A stretch of 33,873 bases of DNA, taken from positions 1-33,873 of the forward strand of contig DCHS01000045.1 of the NCBI GenBank assembly GCA_002314875.1, given 5' to 3'. Of the stretch, positions 13,607 to 21,819 are shown piece after piece (the first letter of the stretch is position 1; every line of letters begins with the position of its first letter). This DNA comes from Prevotellaceae bacterium UBA1746 (GTDB taxonomy: Bacteria > Bacteroidota > Bacteroidia > Bacteroidales > Bacteroidaceae). The position numbers were made by a program, and so were the translations under genes. Under the pieces are notes generated by a model. The model was not told where the DNA came from, made no database searches, and saw only the letters and a program-made list of their open reading frames with translations.

Positions 13607-15118
13607 TTAGAAGATGAACTTCTTACCGTTAACGATATGGAGACCGGGTGTAGAGGGAGAGATGCGACGACCGGAGAGGTCGAAGTGGGGAGCAGATGGA
13701 GTGGTGGTGAGGGCGGTGTTGACACCAACAGCGGTGTTTTCACCAAACCAGCCGAGGAGATCACCCTGCTGCTTAGTCATGAAATCATAGGAGTAGATGC
13801 TGCACTCGTTGATGGTTGCCGTGTGATCGGCGTGGAGGGTGATTTCGATGGGATTCATACCACCATCCTTATCGTAAAGAGCCTCGTAGACGAACTGATT
13901 ATCTGAAGGAGAATAGTTATATACCTTGAAACAAGTACCAGCGGGGATAGTAACCACAGTAGGCTGATTGCTAACCACAGTAGCGGTGATGCCACCATAG
14001 TAAAGATCGTAGATGACAGTGCCGTCGAAGTAGTCTACATAGATGTCGCCATTCCAGGGAGTAAAGGTCATATCGATGGTGCGGTCCATACCTTCAGAGT
14101 CGTAAGGAGTATAATACTTACCCGTGAAAGAGAAGTTTCCGCTGACTTCAACAGGCTCTTCGGCAATCTTTTCTGAATAACCATTGTAGAACCACTGAAC
14201 CTTATCAGTACCCATAGTGCCGTCGGAATAGATTGTTACACGGACGATGGAGAAACCGGAAGAGTTGATCAGACGACCTTCGCTATCAAGGTTGAATACG
14301 ATGTCTGCAACCGTGAAGCCGTCATAGTCACCGAGATAGAGCGACTGGGTGTCGTTGATGTAGAGCAGGAGCTGTTCTGCGAAGGGGATGGTCAGCGTGT
14401 GACCGTCGAAAGTACCGATGAGGGTGAAGGGATCGAGTGAGGGATACTGGAAATAGACCGCATATTCGCCGTTGTTCGTCTTCTTCGTCTTTTCAAGGGT
14501 GAAGGTGAAATCGTTAGCCCATGCGGTGTTATGGCGGTAGTCATATTCGCCACTTCCGGGAATATACTGGTAGTCACCGGAGAGGTCGATGATTTCAACT
14601 TCTTCCTTATCCTTGGGAGTTAACTTGCAGTTGGTAAAGGTGGCAAGGATCTGGCCTTCATAAGCGTCGTAGTCAGAGACTGTGACGAGCGTGAAATTAG
14701 GAAGATTGATGACCTTGTAGTAAGAATCCCAGGTAGGAGCGAAGTCGGGGAAGGGAGCATCGGGGCAGAAGGGATTGTAACCCATTTCGGTAGAGAAATA
14801 GATAGGACCGTCAAAGTTTCCGGTGTTGGAGTCATTCCAGTTGTGGATGATCATTCGGTTGTTTTCGTAGGAACTAACCTTGAGACCGCTCTTGGTACTA
14901 CCGGCTAGACCTTCGATGCTGGCAAGGTAGATGCCGTAGGGGTCAGCACAGATGGTAACTTCGCAGTTGTTGGTGAACTTGCCGTCGTACTGCTGACCAA
15001 GTTCCGTCACAGACATATCGGCAGTAAAGGTGTAGGTGCCAAAGAGGTCCGTGATGCTGTTGGCACTGGCTGAGAGTGCGCCAACGAACAAGAGGAGGAG
15101 GGAGAAAAGTTGTTTCAT
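13607..15118 (-). CDS. Secreted beta-rich protein of unknown function with YDLSGRR-type ending
   Basis: The 503-residue product has signal peptide MKQLFSLLLLFVGALSASA. A long beta-rich sequence follows, with two or three lipocalin/immunoglobulin-like stretches that each open with a 'GTYTF' or 'GNFSFTGKY' strand and contain repeated 'Y-x-DG-x-V' turns. No catalytic motif or named domain is recognised. The C-terminus FDLSGRRISPSTPGLHIVNG is nearly identical to that of the Omp28-like protein encoded just upstream (15256-17184), which suggests the same export route. The two genes are separated by 137 bases filled with intergenic repeat block B, and I see no independent promoter. It is the last gene of the minus-strand run that begins at 20261. 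Confidence 0.82.
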   Translation of the reverse strand: MKQLFSLLLLFVGALSASANSITDLFGTYTFTADMSVTELGQQYDGKFTNNCEVTICADPYGIYLASIEGLAGSTKSGLKVSSYENNRMIIHNWNDSNTGNFDGPIYFSTEMGYNPFCPDAPFPDFAPTWDSYYKVINLPNFTLVTVSDYDAYEGQILATFTNCKLTPKDKEEVEIIDLSGDYQYIPGSGEYDYRHNTAWANDFTFTLEKTKKTNNGEYAVYFQYPSLDPFTLIGTFDGHTLTIPFAEQLLLYINDTQSLYLGDYDGFTVADIVFNLDSEGRLINSSGFSIVRVTIYSDGTMGTDKVQWFYNGYSEKIAEEPVEVSGNFSFTGKYYTPYDSEGMDRTIDMTFTPWNGDIYVDYFDGTVIYDLYYGGITATVVSNQPTVVTIPAGTCFKVYNYSPSDNQFVYEALYDKDGGMNPIEITLHADHTATINECSIYSYDFMTKQQGDLLGWFGENTAVGVNTALTTTPSAPHFDLSGRRISPSTPGLHIVNGKKFIF

Positions 15119-15148
15119 TATGTGTTTGTGTTAAATTATTTCTGTTTT

Positions 15149-15255
15149 CGCAGCTGACGCTGCTCACACCGGAACGGACTGATGAACTGCGCAGCTGACG
15201 CTGCTCACACCGGAACGGACTGATGAACATGGGTACCGGAACTTCCGGAACGGAC
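15149..15255. repeat. GC-rich palindromic intergenic repeat, block B (two full units plus tail)
   Basis: Two nearly identical 41-base units start CGCAGCTGACGCTGC at 15149 and 15190, each continuing CTCACACCGGAACGGACTGATGAAC with little change. A tail of CCGGAA elements follows. The block fills the gap between two same-strand secreted-protein genes. Confidence 0.88.
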
Positions 15256-17184
15256 TTAATAGGTGAGGTGCTTGCGGCCGTTAACGATGTGGAGACCCAG
15301 TGAAGAAGGAGAGATGCGTCGGCCGGAAAGATCGTAGTGAAGAGTAGAGGATGCAGGAACGGTGACACCTTCTACAGCTTCGGGAAGAGTGCTGACTGCT
15401 GTTTGTGCGGCATTGACCACTTCACCAGTCTTCTTGTCCAAGATGAACGCGATGACACTGACATTGTTCTTGTCAAGGAAATCAATTTCAGGATAAGAGT
15501 TCCAGAACTTATTACCAGAGAGATCCATCGTCAGGTGATGCGTCTGTACTTCACCTTCATGAACAGGATTCTTGATGGAGTTGGAAAGCCCCGTCTTGCA
15601 GCCAAAACCGGCGAGAGCAACGTGATTGAAATAGATGCCTGTGACATACGAAGCCTTGTAAACCCATTCTGAAAGATAAGGGTCGTCTTCATACCCCTCA
15701 TAACCACTAAAATAGTTGCTCTGTTTCCAGGAAGGACCATAGATGCCATCGCCGATGACATAATAGGCCAGCGAATAGCGATCGATGGAATTGTCGTCAA
15801 GGAGGAATTCAGAGGAAGTATAGACGTCAATCTTATTGCGATTATCATCAGTCCATGCTGCATCCACCTTGAGATCAACTACAGGAGGAACTGAGGCTAC
15901 ACGACGACATTCATCAAGAATGCCGAGCGGAGCCTTGTGATTCTCATCGCCATAATATGGATCAGGTTTTTCCAGACGGTTCAGCATACATTGAGGAGCA
16001 CCGGTGAAGAAACTCTTGACGTCGATAATGCTCTTTGACTGAGAATAGTAAGGACTGTCAGTGCTGTAAGTACAGGGATACATCGGGTCGCCTATCGCAT
16101 AGAGATGGAGGGCGGCCCCAATCCACTGGTCGCCGAGTTGTTTCTTACATTCATCCATTCCCGTGATACCACGTGGGCACCAACCACAGGTAACGCCGGT
16201 AAATTCCTCTTCGAGAACACGTCGTGTTGCCAGACGAGAGAGAGAAACCATTGTACCGTTAATGGCTTTGTCAGCGTTGGGGTTTTCCGTGCCGTTGGCC
16301 TTCGTTATATAAATTGAGGTGCGGCTACGACCTGTCGTTGACTGGGTAGGAACGGGAACCTTCACAGTCATCGATGACTCGAAGGCGAGAGGTTCTGGAA
16401 GCTTGAAGGTCTGTTCTTCGTAGGACAGGCCATCAGCACCTTTGACGATATAAGAGAAATTCTCAAGAGGATTGCTGCCCTGATTCGTAATTGTAAAGGC
16501 AGCATCTGCAGTAGCATCCTTGGCACCATAGGCATCAGCGAATGAACCATTGGGAAGAACAGCATTATCAGCAAATTCACCCGAAATCGTCACACGGATA
16601 ACGAGATTACCATAGTTGCCCTGGTAATAGTTGTCCCAGTTTAAGAGACTTCTGGAAGTCTTGAGAAACATACCTCCGTCCGTGCAGGCGTTACGGTCGA
16701 GCATAATGGGGTATTTACCATAGTCCGTTGCTGCAGAAGTTACCGTGAGAGAATAACCAGCATAACAACCCTTTTCAGGAATCGTATATGGCATAGCAAA
16801 CTCCACCTTGTTGATGCCATCCTCATAACTCAGCATTTTGGTAGCCTCCAGATTGGCATGGCAGTCAGTAGCAGAAGAACTTGTCGGCAGAGAAGCTGAT
16901 GCCCAACCGATGACATCCTTTACAATGGCCTTCTGATGAAGATAGAAAGAGACAGCGGTAATCTGACGTCCAGCGTAATCGCTGGGAACAAAGATACAGA
17001 CATCATAGGTCTCTGCAGCTTGAGTGCCGATGTAGCCGTTCGGGGTGGAGCCATAGCCGAAGTCAAAAGTACCCGTTGCCCGCTTTGGTACAAAGGCTGC
17101 ATGGTCTTGAGCCAAAGCCTGCAAACCGGAAAAGAACGGAAAGAGCGCAAGGCCGAAGAATAGAGATAGAAGATACTTCTTCAT
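15256..17184 (-). CDS. Long Omp28-like secreted protein with CGWC motif
   Basis: The 642-residue product has signal peptide MKKYLLSLFFGLALFPFFSGLQALA. It then has a ~300-residue beta-rich N-terminal region with an Ig-like segment around 200-300, and an Omp28/thioredoxin-like domain starting RRVLEEEFTGVTCGWCPRGI with Cys333 and Cys336. A PQCMLNR segment follows, in the position of the cis-Pro region. The end YDLSGRRISPSSLGLHIVNG is the short export motif. It is a paralog of 18348-20261 (same architecture) and 12047-12952 (short form). Its gene follows the YD-repeat gene at 17200 by 15 bases, so the two are almost certainly co-transcribed. Whether the disulfide motif is active is unknown. Confidence 0.87.
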   Translation of the reverse strand: MKKYLLSLFFGLALFPFFSGLQALAQDHAAFVPKRATGTFDFGYGSTPNGYIGTQAAETYDVCIFVPSDYAGRQITAVSFYLHQKAIVKDVIGWASASLPTSSSATDCHANLEATKMLSYEDGINKVEFAMPYTIPEKGCYAGYSLTVTSAATDYGKYPIMLDRNACTDGGMFLKTSRSLLNWDNYYQGNYGNLVIRVTISGEFADNAVLPNGSFADAYGAKDATADAAFTITNQGSNPLENFSYIVKGADGLSYEEQTFKLPEPLAFESSMTVKVPVPTQSTTGRSRTSIYITKANGTENPNADKAINGTMVSLSRLATRRVLEEEFTGVTCGWCPRGITGMDECKKQLGDQWIGAALHLYAIGDPMYPCTYSTDSPYYSQSKSIIDVKSFFTGAPQCMLNRLEKPDPYYGDENHKAPLGILDECRRVASVPPVVDLKVDAAWTDDNRNKIDVYTSSEFLLDDNSIDRYSLAYYVIGDGIYGPSWKQSNYFSGYEGYEDDPYLSEWVYKASYVTGIYFNHVALAGFGCKTGLSNSIKNPVHEGEVQTHHLTMDLSGNKFWNSYPEIDFLDKNNVSVIAFILDKKTGEVVNAAQTAVSTLPEAVEGVTVPASSTLHYDLSGRRISPSSLGLHIVNGRKHLTY

Positions 17185-17199
17185 AAGAAAGAAGATTTA

Positions 17200-18336
17200 T
17201 TACTTAACCAGAATCTTTTCGCTGTGAGCGTTACCGTCCATGTGACGAACGGTAACAATGTAGGTACCAGTGGGGAGAGAATCGAGGTTGAAAGCAGGAT
17301 GAAGACCACTGACATAACCTATACGGGCACCGGCAGCATTGACCACAGTGAGTGTGAGAATACCGTCACCTTCAGCACTGATGCTATTTCCCTGATGACA
17401 AAGATTCAATTCTGCCAGAGTGGAAACGGGACGGATAGCGTCAGGAATCTGCTCATTGAGGAGACGATAATCATAAGCCGTCTCATAGGTGAGAGAAAGT
17501 TCGCCGTTCTTCATCTCGTAGAATGCCTCGCTGGTACGTTTGTGCTTAACGGGATGACCGCCGAGAACATCGAATTCGTTGGTCTTGGGATAGATGATGT
17601 TGGAAGCGGGACAAGTAGTGTCGTACTGGTACTTGAGAGATGTACGGATATTACCGTTAGGATCAGTCACCTGGATCTTTTCGATATTCCCGTAATAATC
17701 GTAGTAGAACTCATTGACATCAACGGGATAAGAGCCGAAGGAGTCAGAATAGTAGCTTTTGGCATTGAGACACTGACCGAGGTAGTCGTAGGTATAGACA
17801 ATCTTGCTGGAGAGAGCAAAAACCGTCTCGTCCCAGTTGTCGGGCTTATATTCCTCTACCGTTTCGAGATAACCGTAGTAGTTATAGGAGTATTTGATAA
17901 TATCGAAAGGGTTCTCGAGATCACGAGCCCAGTACTGAGACTGCTGTTTCATGCGGCCCTGATTGTCATATTCATAGACAATGTGAGCGCTGTGTTCAAG
18001 CGGTCCGTTGTAGGTGTTGTAATTGTCGCGGGTAGCGAGAAGGCCGTTGTCGTAATAAGTATACTGCACCTTGCTGACCATGTAAGGAAGGCCGTTGTAT
18101 TCCTGGAAGGCAACCTTCTCGATGTTCTGACCTTCAGCGTTGTAATAAAGGCTGTCGATGACCTCAGGATAACCGCTGGTCATATGACGACGGCAGAGCA
18201 CCTGACCGTCAGGACGGTAGGTGTACTCATACGCGTCGGAGTTGTTACTGGTATAGGTTAAGCATTCTTTATCCTCTTGGGCAAAAGAAGTTAATGCACA
18301 AGTGATGGAGCATGCTATAATAAAAAACTTCTTCAT
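17200..18336 (-). CDS. YD-repeat secreted protein with T9SS type A C-terminal domain (paralog 1)
   Basis: The 378-residue product has signal peptide MKKFFIIACSITCALTSFAQ. Tyr/Asp-rich YD-type repeats follow (YTYYDNGLLATRDNYN, YEYDNQGRMKQQSQYW, KYSYNYYGYLETVEEY, YYDYYGNIEKIQV). The last ~75 residues form a T9SS sorting domain (VVNAAGARI ... LDSLPTGTYIVTVRH ... EKILVK). YD repeats form beta-shell structures in Rhs and teneurin proteins, but here there are few repeats and no toxin tip or Rhs core domain. The conserved TRDNYN block identifies a family of four in this window. It sits in the middle of the run, 11 bases after the Omp28-like gene at 18348 and 15 before the one at 15256. A surface-attached role is inferred from the sorting domain. 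Confidence 0.87.
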   Translation of the reverse strand: MKKFFIIACSITCALTSFAQEDKECLTYTSNNSDAYEYTYRPDGQVLCRRHMTSGYPEVIDSLYYNAEGQNIEKVAFQEYNGLPYMVSKVQYTYYDNGLLATRDNYNTYNGPLEHSAHIVYEYDNQGRMKQQSQYWARDLENPFDIIKYSYNYYGYLETVEEYKPDNWDETVFALSSKIVYTYDYLGQCLNAKSYYSDSFGSYPVDVNEFYYDYYGNIEKIQVTDPNGNIRTSLKYQYDTTCPASNIIYPKTNEFDVLGGHPVKHKRTSEAFYEMKNGELSLTYETAYDYRLLNEQIPDAIRPVSTLAELNLCHQGNSISAEGDGILTLTVVNAAGARIGYVSGLHPAFNLDSLPTGTYIVTVRHMDGNAHSEKILVK

Positions 18337-18347
18337 AATGCTATTAG

Positions 18348-20261
18348 TTATTTGATGCTCTTCTTTCCGTTTTGGATGGTGATAGAGCCCTGAGCGGGAG
18401 AGAGTACGCGACGACCATCGAGTGAGTAGATAGGAGCATCAATTGTTTCAGCAGAGATGGACTGGATGCCAACGGGGAGGCTTACAGGAACCTTGCAGGC
18501 ATTGGCGATAGTTCCGTCACCAGCAATGGCGAGGACAATAGCGTTCACCTTATAACCATTATTAACGATGGCATCATAGAGATTCTTCTGGCTGATTTCG
18601 CTCGGCATATCGAGGATGTAAGATACTTCATATTTCTCGTCAGCACTGAGATTGACGTTTTCCGGGATATTGACTGCTTGCTGATAGGAAGTGGCGATGG
18701 CAACATCATCAAAAATGATGCTGACGAACTTCTCACCAAGATCACCACCTTCGCAGAAGGCTGCAAGATCGGGATCGAAGGCATAGTCAGCCTGGGTGTA
18801 CTTGGCATAGTAATAGTTTCCCTGCTTGAAACTGTCACCACCAGTCAACTGGTCTGCGGTGAGAACGAAGATAGGTTCGTAAGTGTCAGCAACGATAGCG
18901 TCAAGAGTAGCATTTACCTTAACCTGGCTACATTCACCGTCAACATATTCGGCAACAGCAGAAACTTCGATGGCTGCAGGAATGCTGATGTGTTCGGCGA
19001 TGTCGTTGACAATGCGACCGTCAGAACCAAAGCCCTTAGAGCCATAATAAGGATCGATAGCACCACCTTTACGGTCAAGATAGCAGGAAGGAGCACCAGC
19101 GAAGTAGAGGGGGTAATCAGCATAAGCGATGTACATAGGGTCGCTGGAGTTATATTGATGGATGGCGATACCGATGAAATCCTCGGGATAAGCCTCGTTG
19201 GCATGTTTCATTGCCACCCAACCGCGTGGACACCAGCCGCAAAGCGTACCCGTGTATTCTTCCATAACAGATCTGCGCTTGGCAATACGGCTGACATTGT
19301 GGAAAGTAGAAATAGTAGAAGGTTCGTTGGCGATGTTTCCGTTACCATTGATCTTGGTGATTTCAAGCGTAACCATATAGTCACCGGCTTCTGCAGGACT
19401 GTGGAAAGGAACGTTGAGAGTTGCCTTCTGGTGCGTACCAGCGGCAATTGCAACCTCAGCAGTACGGGTTTCTGCGGGCTTGTTATCTACCTTGATGGTA
19501 TATTCGATGTTTTCAACCTTCTGGCCACAGCTGGCATCGATGGTGAAATCAAGATTGTAGTCAGTGTCGAGGAGGGTGTATTCCGTCTTCTGCTCGAAAG
19601 TTGCTTCAAATTCATTGACATCAACGCCTCCCACGATAAGCATCATCGCGTAGCAACCGAACTGGCTACCATAGTCAGCCCAAACATAACCATTGCCGAA
19701 AAGGAATGAATTGCTGACCCAGTTAGTGCGGTCATAGTAGGCAGGATAGCAGGCAGCATCGGAATTGCCAACGGTAGTGAAGTGGGTGCAGACGGTGACG
19801 GGACGGTCAATGGTGACAGGCTCGTCGAACATGATGCAGTTGAAGTCCTTGTTCTTGAGGGTGCTGGGTTTTACACTCTGAGAACCGAGGAGCTGCATGC
19901 TGGCATTGTAAACCTCGACGGAGTAGTCGCCGGTCATACAACTGTTGTCGTCAACAGCTACTACGACGCCCTTGATCTTGTTATCGCGGAGATCGTCGTT
20001 ACAGGGAACGTTGATACCGATGTAGTATTCGTCGGGTTCACCATAACCGATGGTTTCAAGATTGGGATTTTCGTTCATGTCCTTGCCGTTATAGTATCCC
20101 CAGAGGAACATGCCGGCGGGAGCTGTGATTTTCTTCATCTGACCATTGGGAGCCAACATTCGTGCGGACTGCTGGGGTGCGGGAATGACGGTCTTGACAT
20201 CCTGGGCATGAACGCCCAAAGAGAGTGCGGCCGCAAGGGCCAGTGTGTAGAATTGCTTCAT
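18348..20261 (-). CDS. Long Omp28-like secreted protein with CGWC motif (second copy)
   Basis: The 637-residue product has signal peptide MKQFYTLALAAALSLGVHAQ, a beta-rich N-terminal region with several scattered cysteines and an Ig-like segment (~225-320). The Omp28/thioredoxin-like domain opens RRSVMEEYTGTLCGWCPRGW with Cys341 and Cys344, followed by APSCYLDRKGG. The end YSLDGRRVLSPAQGSITIQNG is a variant of the short export motif. It is clearly paralogous to 15256-17184. It is the first gene of the minus-strand run. The upstream region holds intergenic repeat block C, and no convincing -33/-7 promoter was found there. Confidence 0.87.
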   Translation of the reverse strand: MKQFYTLALAAALSLGVHAQDVKTVIPAPQQSARMLAPNGQMKKITAPAGMFLWGYYNGKDMNENPNLETIGYGEPDEYYIGINVPCNDDLRDNKIKGVVVAVDDNSCMTGDYSVEVYNASMQLLGSQSVKPSTLKNKDFNCIMFDEPVTIDRPVTVCTHFTTVGNSDAACYPAYYDRTNWVSNSFLFGNGYVWADYGSQFGCYAMMLIVGGVDVNEFEATFEQKTEYTLLDTDYNLDFTIDASCGQKVENIEYTIKVDNKPAETRTAEVAIAAGTHQKATLNVPFHSPAEAGDYMVTLEITKINGNGNIANEPSTISTFHNVSRIAKRRSVMEEYTGTLCGWCPRGWVAMKHANEAYPEDFIGIAIHQYNSSDPMYIAYADYPLYFAGAPSCYLDRKGGAIDPYYGSKGFGSDGRIVNDIAEHISIPAAIEVSAVAEYVDGECSQVKVNATLDAIVADTYEPIFVLTADQLTGGDSFKQGNYYYAKYTQADYAFDPDLAAFCEGGDLGEKFVSIIFDDVAIATSYQQAVNIPENVNLSADEKYEVSYILDMPSEISQKNLYDAIVNNGYKVNAIVLAIAGDGTIANACKVPVSLPVGIQSISAETIDAPIYSLDGRRVLSPAQGSITIQNGKKSIK

Positions 20262-20297
20262 TTGTATTGTTGTTTATGATTAATTATTATCGATTTT

Positions 20298-20360
20298 CGC
20301 AGCTGACGCTGCTCACACCGGAACTACCGGAACCTCCGGAAAGACCGGAAAGGATCGGTG
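20298..20360. repeat. GC-rich palindromic intergenic repeat, block C (one unit plus CCGGAA tail)
   Basis: One CGCAGCTGACGCTGCTCACACCGG core at 20298 is followed by repeated CCGGAA elements (ACTACCGGAACCTCCGGAAAG and similar). It lies in the divergent gap between the Omp28-like gene starting at 20261 and the YD-repeat gene starting at 20519. Confidence 0.82.
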
Positions 20361-20518
20361 ATTTGCAAGGCAAAGGTGATAAAATAAGAGAAAAGAGATG
20401 ACGAAATAGAGGTATTTCAGTGAAAATCACCACAGATATCAGGACTTTTCTTAATTTTGCAAGCAAAATTTCAGCCAAGGGTGTTTGAAATGACGCCCGT
20501 TTTAAAACCTATTCCGAA

Positions 20519-21691
20519 ATGCATTACCAACATTCCTCCTGTTTCCGTTTTGCCTGTGCAATGGCTGCACTGCTGTTTGCTAGTCAGAGCTTTGCGCAAA
20601 ACACTTATACCAAACGACTTTCTGCCATGGTGACAACAGAGACCAGTAACGACTTCAGTTTTGGCTATGATGAGAATCAGAGAGTCATTGCAATCAGCCA
20701 TTTGAGGGATCACGATGAATATGCGTTGAGCATCGACAGCCTCCGTTATGACGACAAGGGACAAATTGTCCTCGATGAGGGTTATCAAGAACTTGGTGTT
20801 ATCATGCTCGTGAACAAGTGCGAATACACTTATAATGAACTCGGTCTTCTCGCGACGCGTGATAATTATAATCTCAATTACCAGGGTGGCTGGTTGGTCC
20901 AGAGCGCACATATTGAATATGAATACGACGACCAGCAGCGCCTTAGTCAGGAAAAGATGTTTTGGGTGAGCGATCTGACATCACCCTTTATGATTGTTAA
21001 ATACACCTATGATCCTCAAGGTCGTCTGGCTCGCGCTCAGGAAACCATGCAGGACTGGACCGATAAGAACTCATATTCTATGACTGGTGAGTCGGTTTAT
21101 GAATACGACAGTTCAAGTCGTTTGAAGTACGTGAAGTATTATGAATACTACGGAACGCAGAAGTCATTGACCGACAAGCAGGTTTTCTACTATGAGAATG
21201 GTGACCTCGTAAAATGGGAGGTTTCCGGTAGTGGCGGTTTCGTCAGTGCTCGTTCGGAATACACCTATGATACCGATGTTCCTGCATCTTCCATTCTTTT
21301 CCCGAAGAGCAATGAGTATTTCGTTCCTCGTGCAGAGCAGATGGCGCATCAGCCGGTAACAGAGAAAGTTTGGCAGGTGGATATGAATACCGATGAGCTC
21401 GTCGTTGTCTATGACACCGATTATCAGTATGAGGAGCTCAACACTGAGGGCGTTCACCCAGTGTTGGCTAAGAACGAACCTCAGTTGCGTTTCGCTGATA
21501 ACGGCAGGACACTGGTGGTTGATGGACAAGAACCGGTGAGTGTTCGTGTTGTAAATTCCAAGGGTGCTACGGTAATGAATACCACAGCAACGGGTCATCT
21601 TGATCTTGGTGCTCTTACTCCTGGTGTCTATGTCGTTCAGGTAAGAAACGCTCACGGAGCTTCAACCTTCGCGAAAGTAGCGGTACATTGA
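20519..21691 (+). CDS. YD-repeat secreted protein with T9SS type A C-terminal domain (paralog 2)
   Basis: The 390-residue product has signal peptide MHYQHSSCFRFACAMAALLFASQSFAQ, a longer n-region than its paralogs. YD-type repeats follow (YTYNELGLLATRDNYN, YEYDDQQRLSQEKMFW, YTYDPQGRLARAQE, YEYDSSSRLKYVKYY). A block YTYDTDVPASSILFPKSNEY is conserved in all four paralogs. The C-terminal sorting domain reads VRVVNSKGATVMN ... LDLGALTPGVYVVQVRNAHG. The -7 element TAATTTTG at 20452-20459 lies about 60 bases upstream without a clear -33. The stop codon abuts intergenic repeat block D. Confidence 0.87.
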   Translation: MHYQHSSCFRFACAMAALLFASQSFAQNTYTKRLSAMVTTETSNDFSFGYDENQRVIAISHLRDHDEYALSIDSLRYDDKGQIVLDEGYQELGVIMLVNKCEYTYNELGLLATRDNYNLNYQGGWLVQSAHIEYEYDDQQRLSQEKMFWVSDLTSPFMIVKYTYDPQGRLARAQETMQDWTDKNSYSMTGESVYEYDSSSRLKYVKYYEYYGTQKSLTDKQVFYYENGDLVKWEVSGSGGFVSARSEYTYDTDVPASSILFPKSNEYFVPRAEQMAHQPVTEKVWQVDMNTDELVVVYDTDYQYEELNTEGVHPVLAKNEPQLRFADNGRTLVVDGQEPVSVRVVNSKGATVMNTTATGHLDLGALTPGVYVVQVRNAHGASTFAKVAVH

Positions 21692-21815
21692 GCGGCTTAA
21701 CGCCCTCACACCGGAACGTACTGATGAACTTCGCAGCTGAAGCTGCTTACACCGGAGCGGACCGCCGACATGGATTCATACCGGAGCGGACCGCCGACAT
21801 GGGTTCACCGGATGG
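21691..21815. repeat. GC-rich palindromic intergenic repeat, block D (degenerate, with 29-bp tandem copy)
   Basis: A degenerate unit at 21691-21731 precedes a CGCAGCTGAAGCTGC unit at 21732. An almost exact 29-base tandem repeat follows, containing ACCGGAGCGGACCGCCGACA at 21751 and 21780. The block lies between convergent stop codons at 21691 and 21820. Confidence 0.82.
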
Positions 21816-21819
21816 GCCT

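Noticed and set aside
17224..18261. 345-codon open frame on the plus strand
   Set aside because: It is antisense to the YD-repeat gene with its signal peptide and T9SS domain. The product is Val/Ile-rich without any domain, a usual shadow of codon bias.
18678..19709. 343-codon open frame on the plus strand
   Set aside because: It is antisense to the Omp28-like gene, with no signal peptide or motif; a shadow frame.
13437..21815. Repeats interpreted as a CRISPR array
   Set aside because: Units are adjacent or nearly so, without unique spacers of constant length. They are spread over several intergenic gaps and no cas gene is present.
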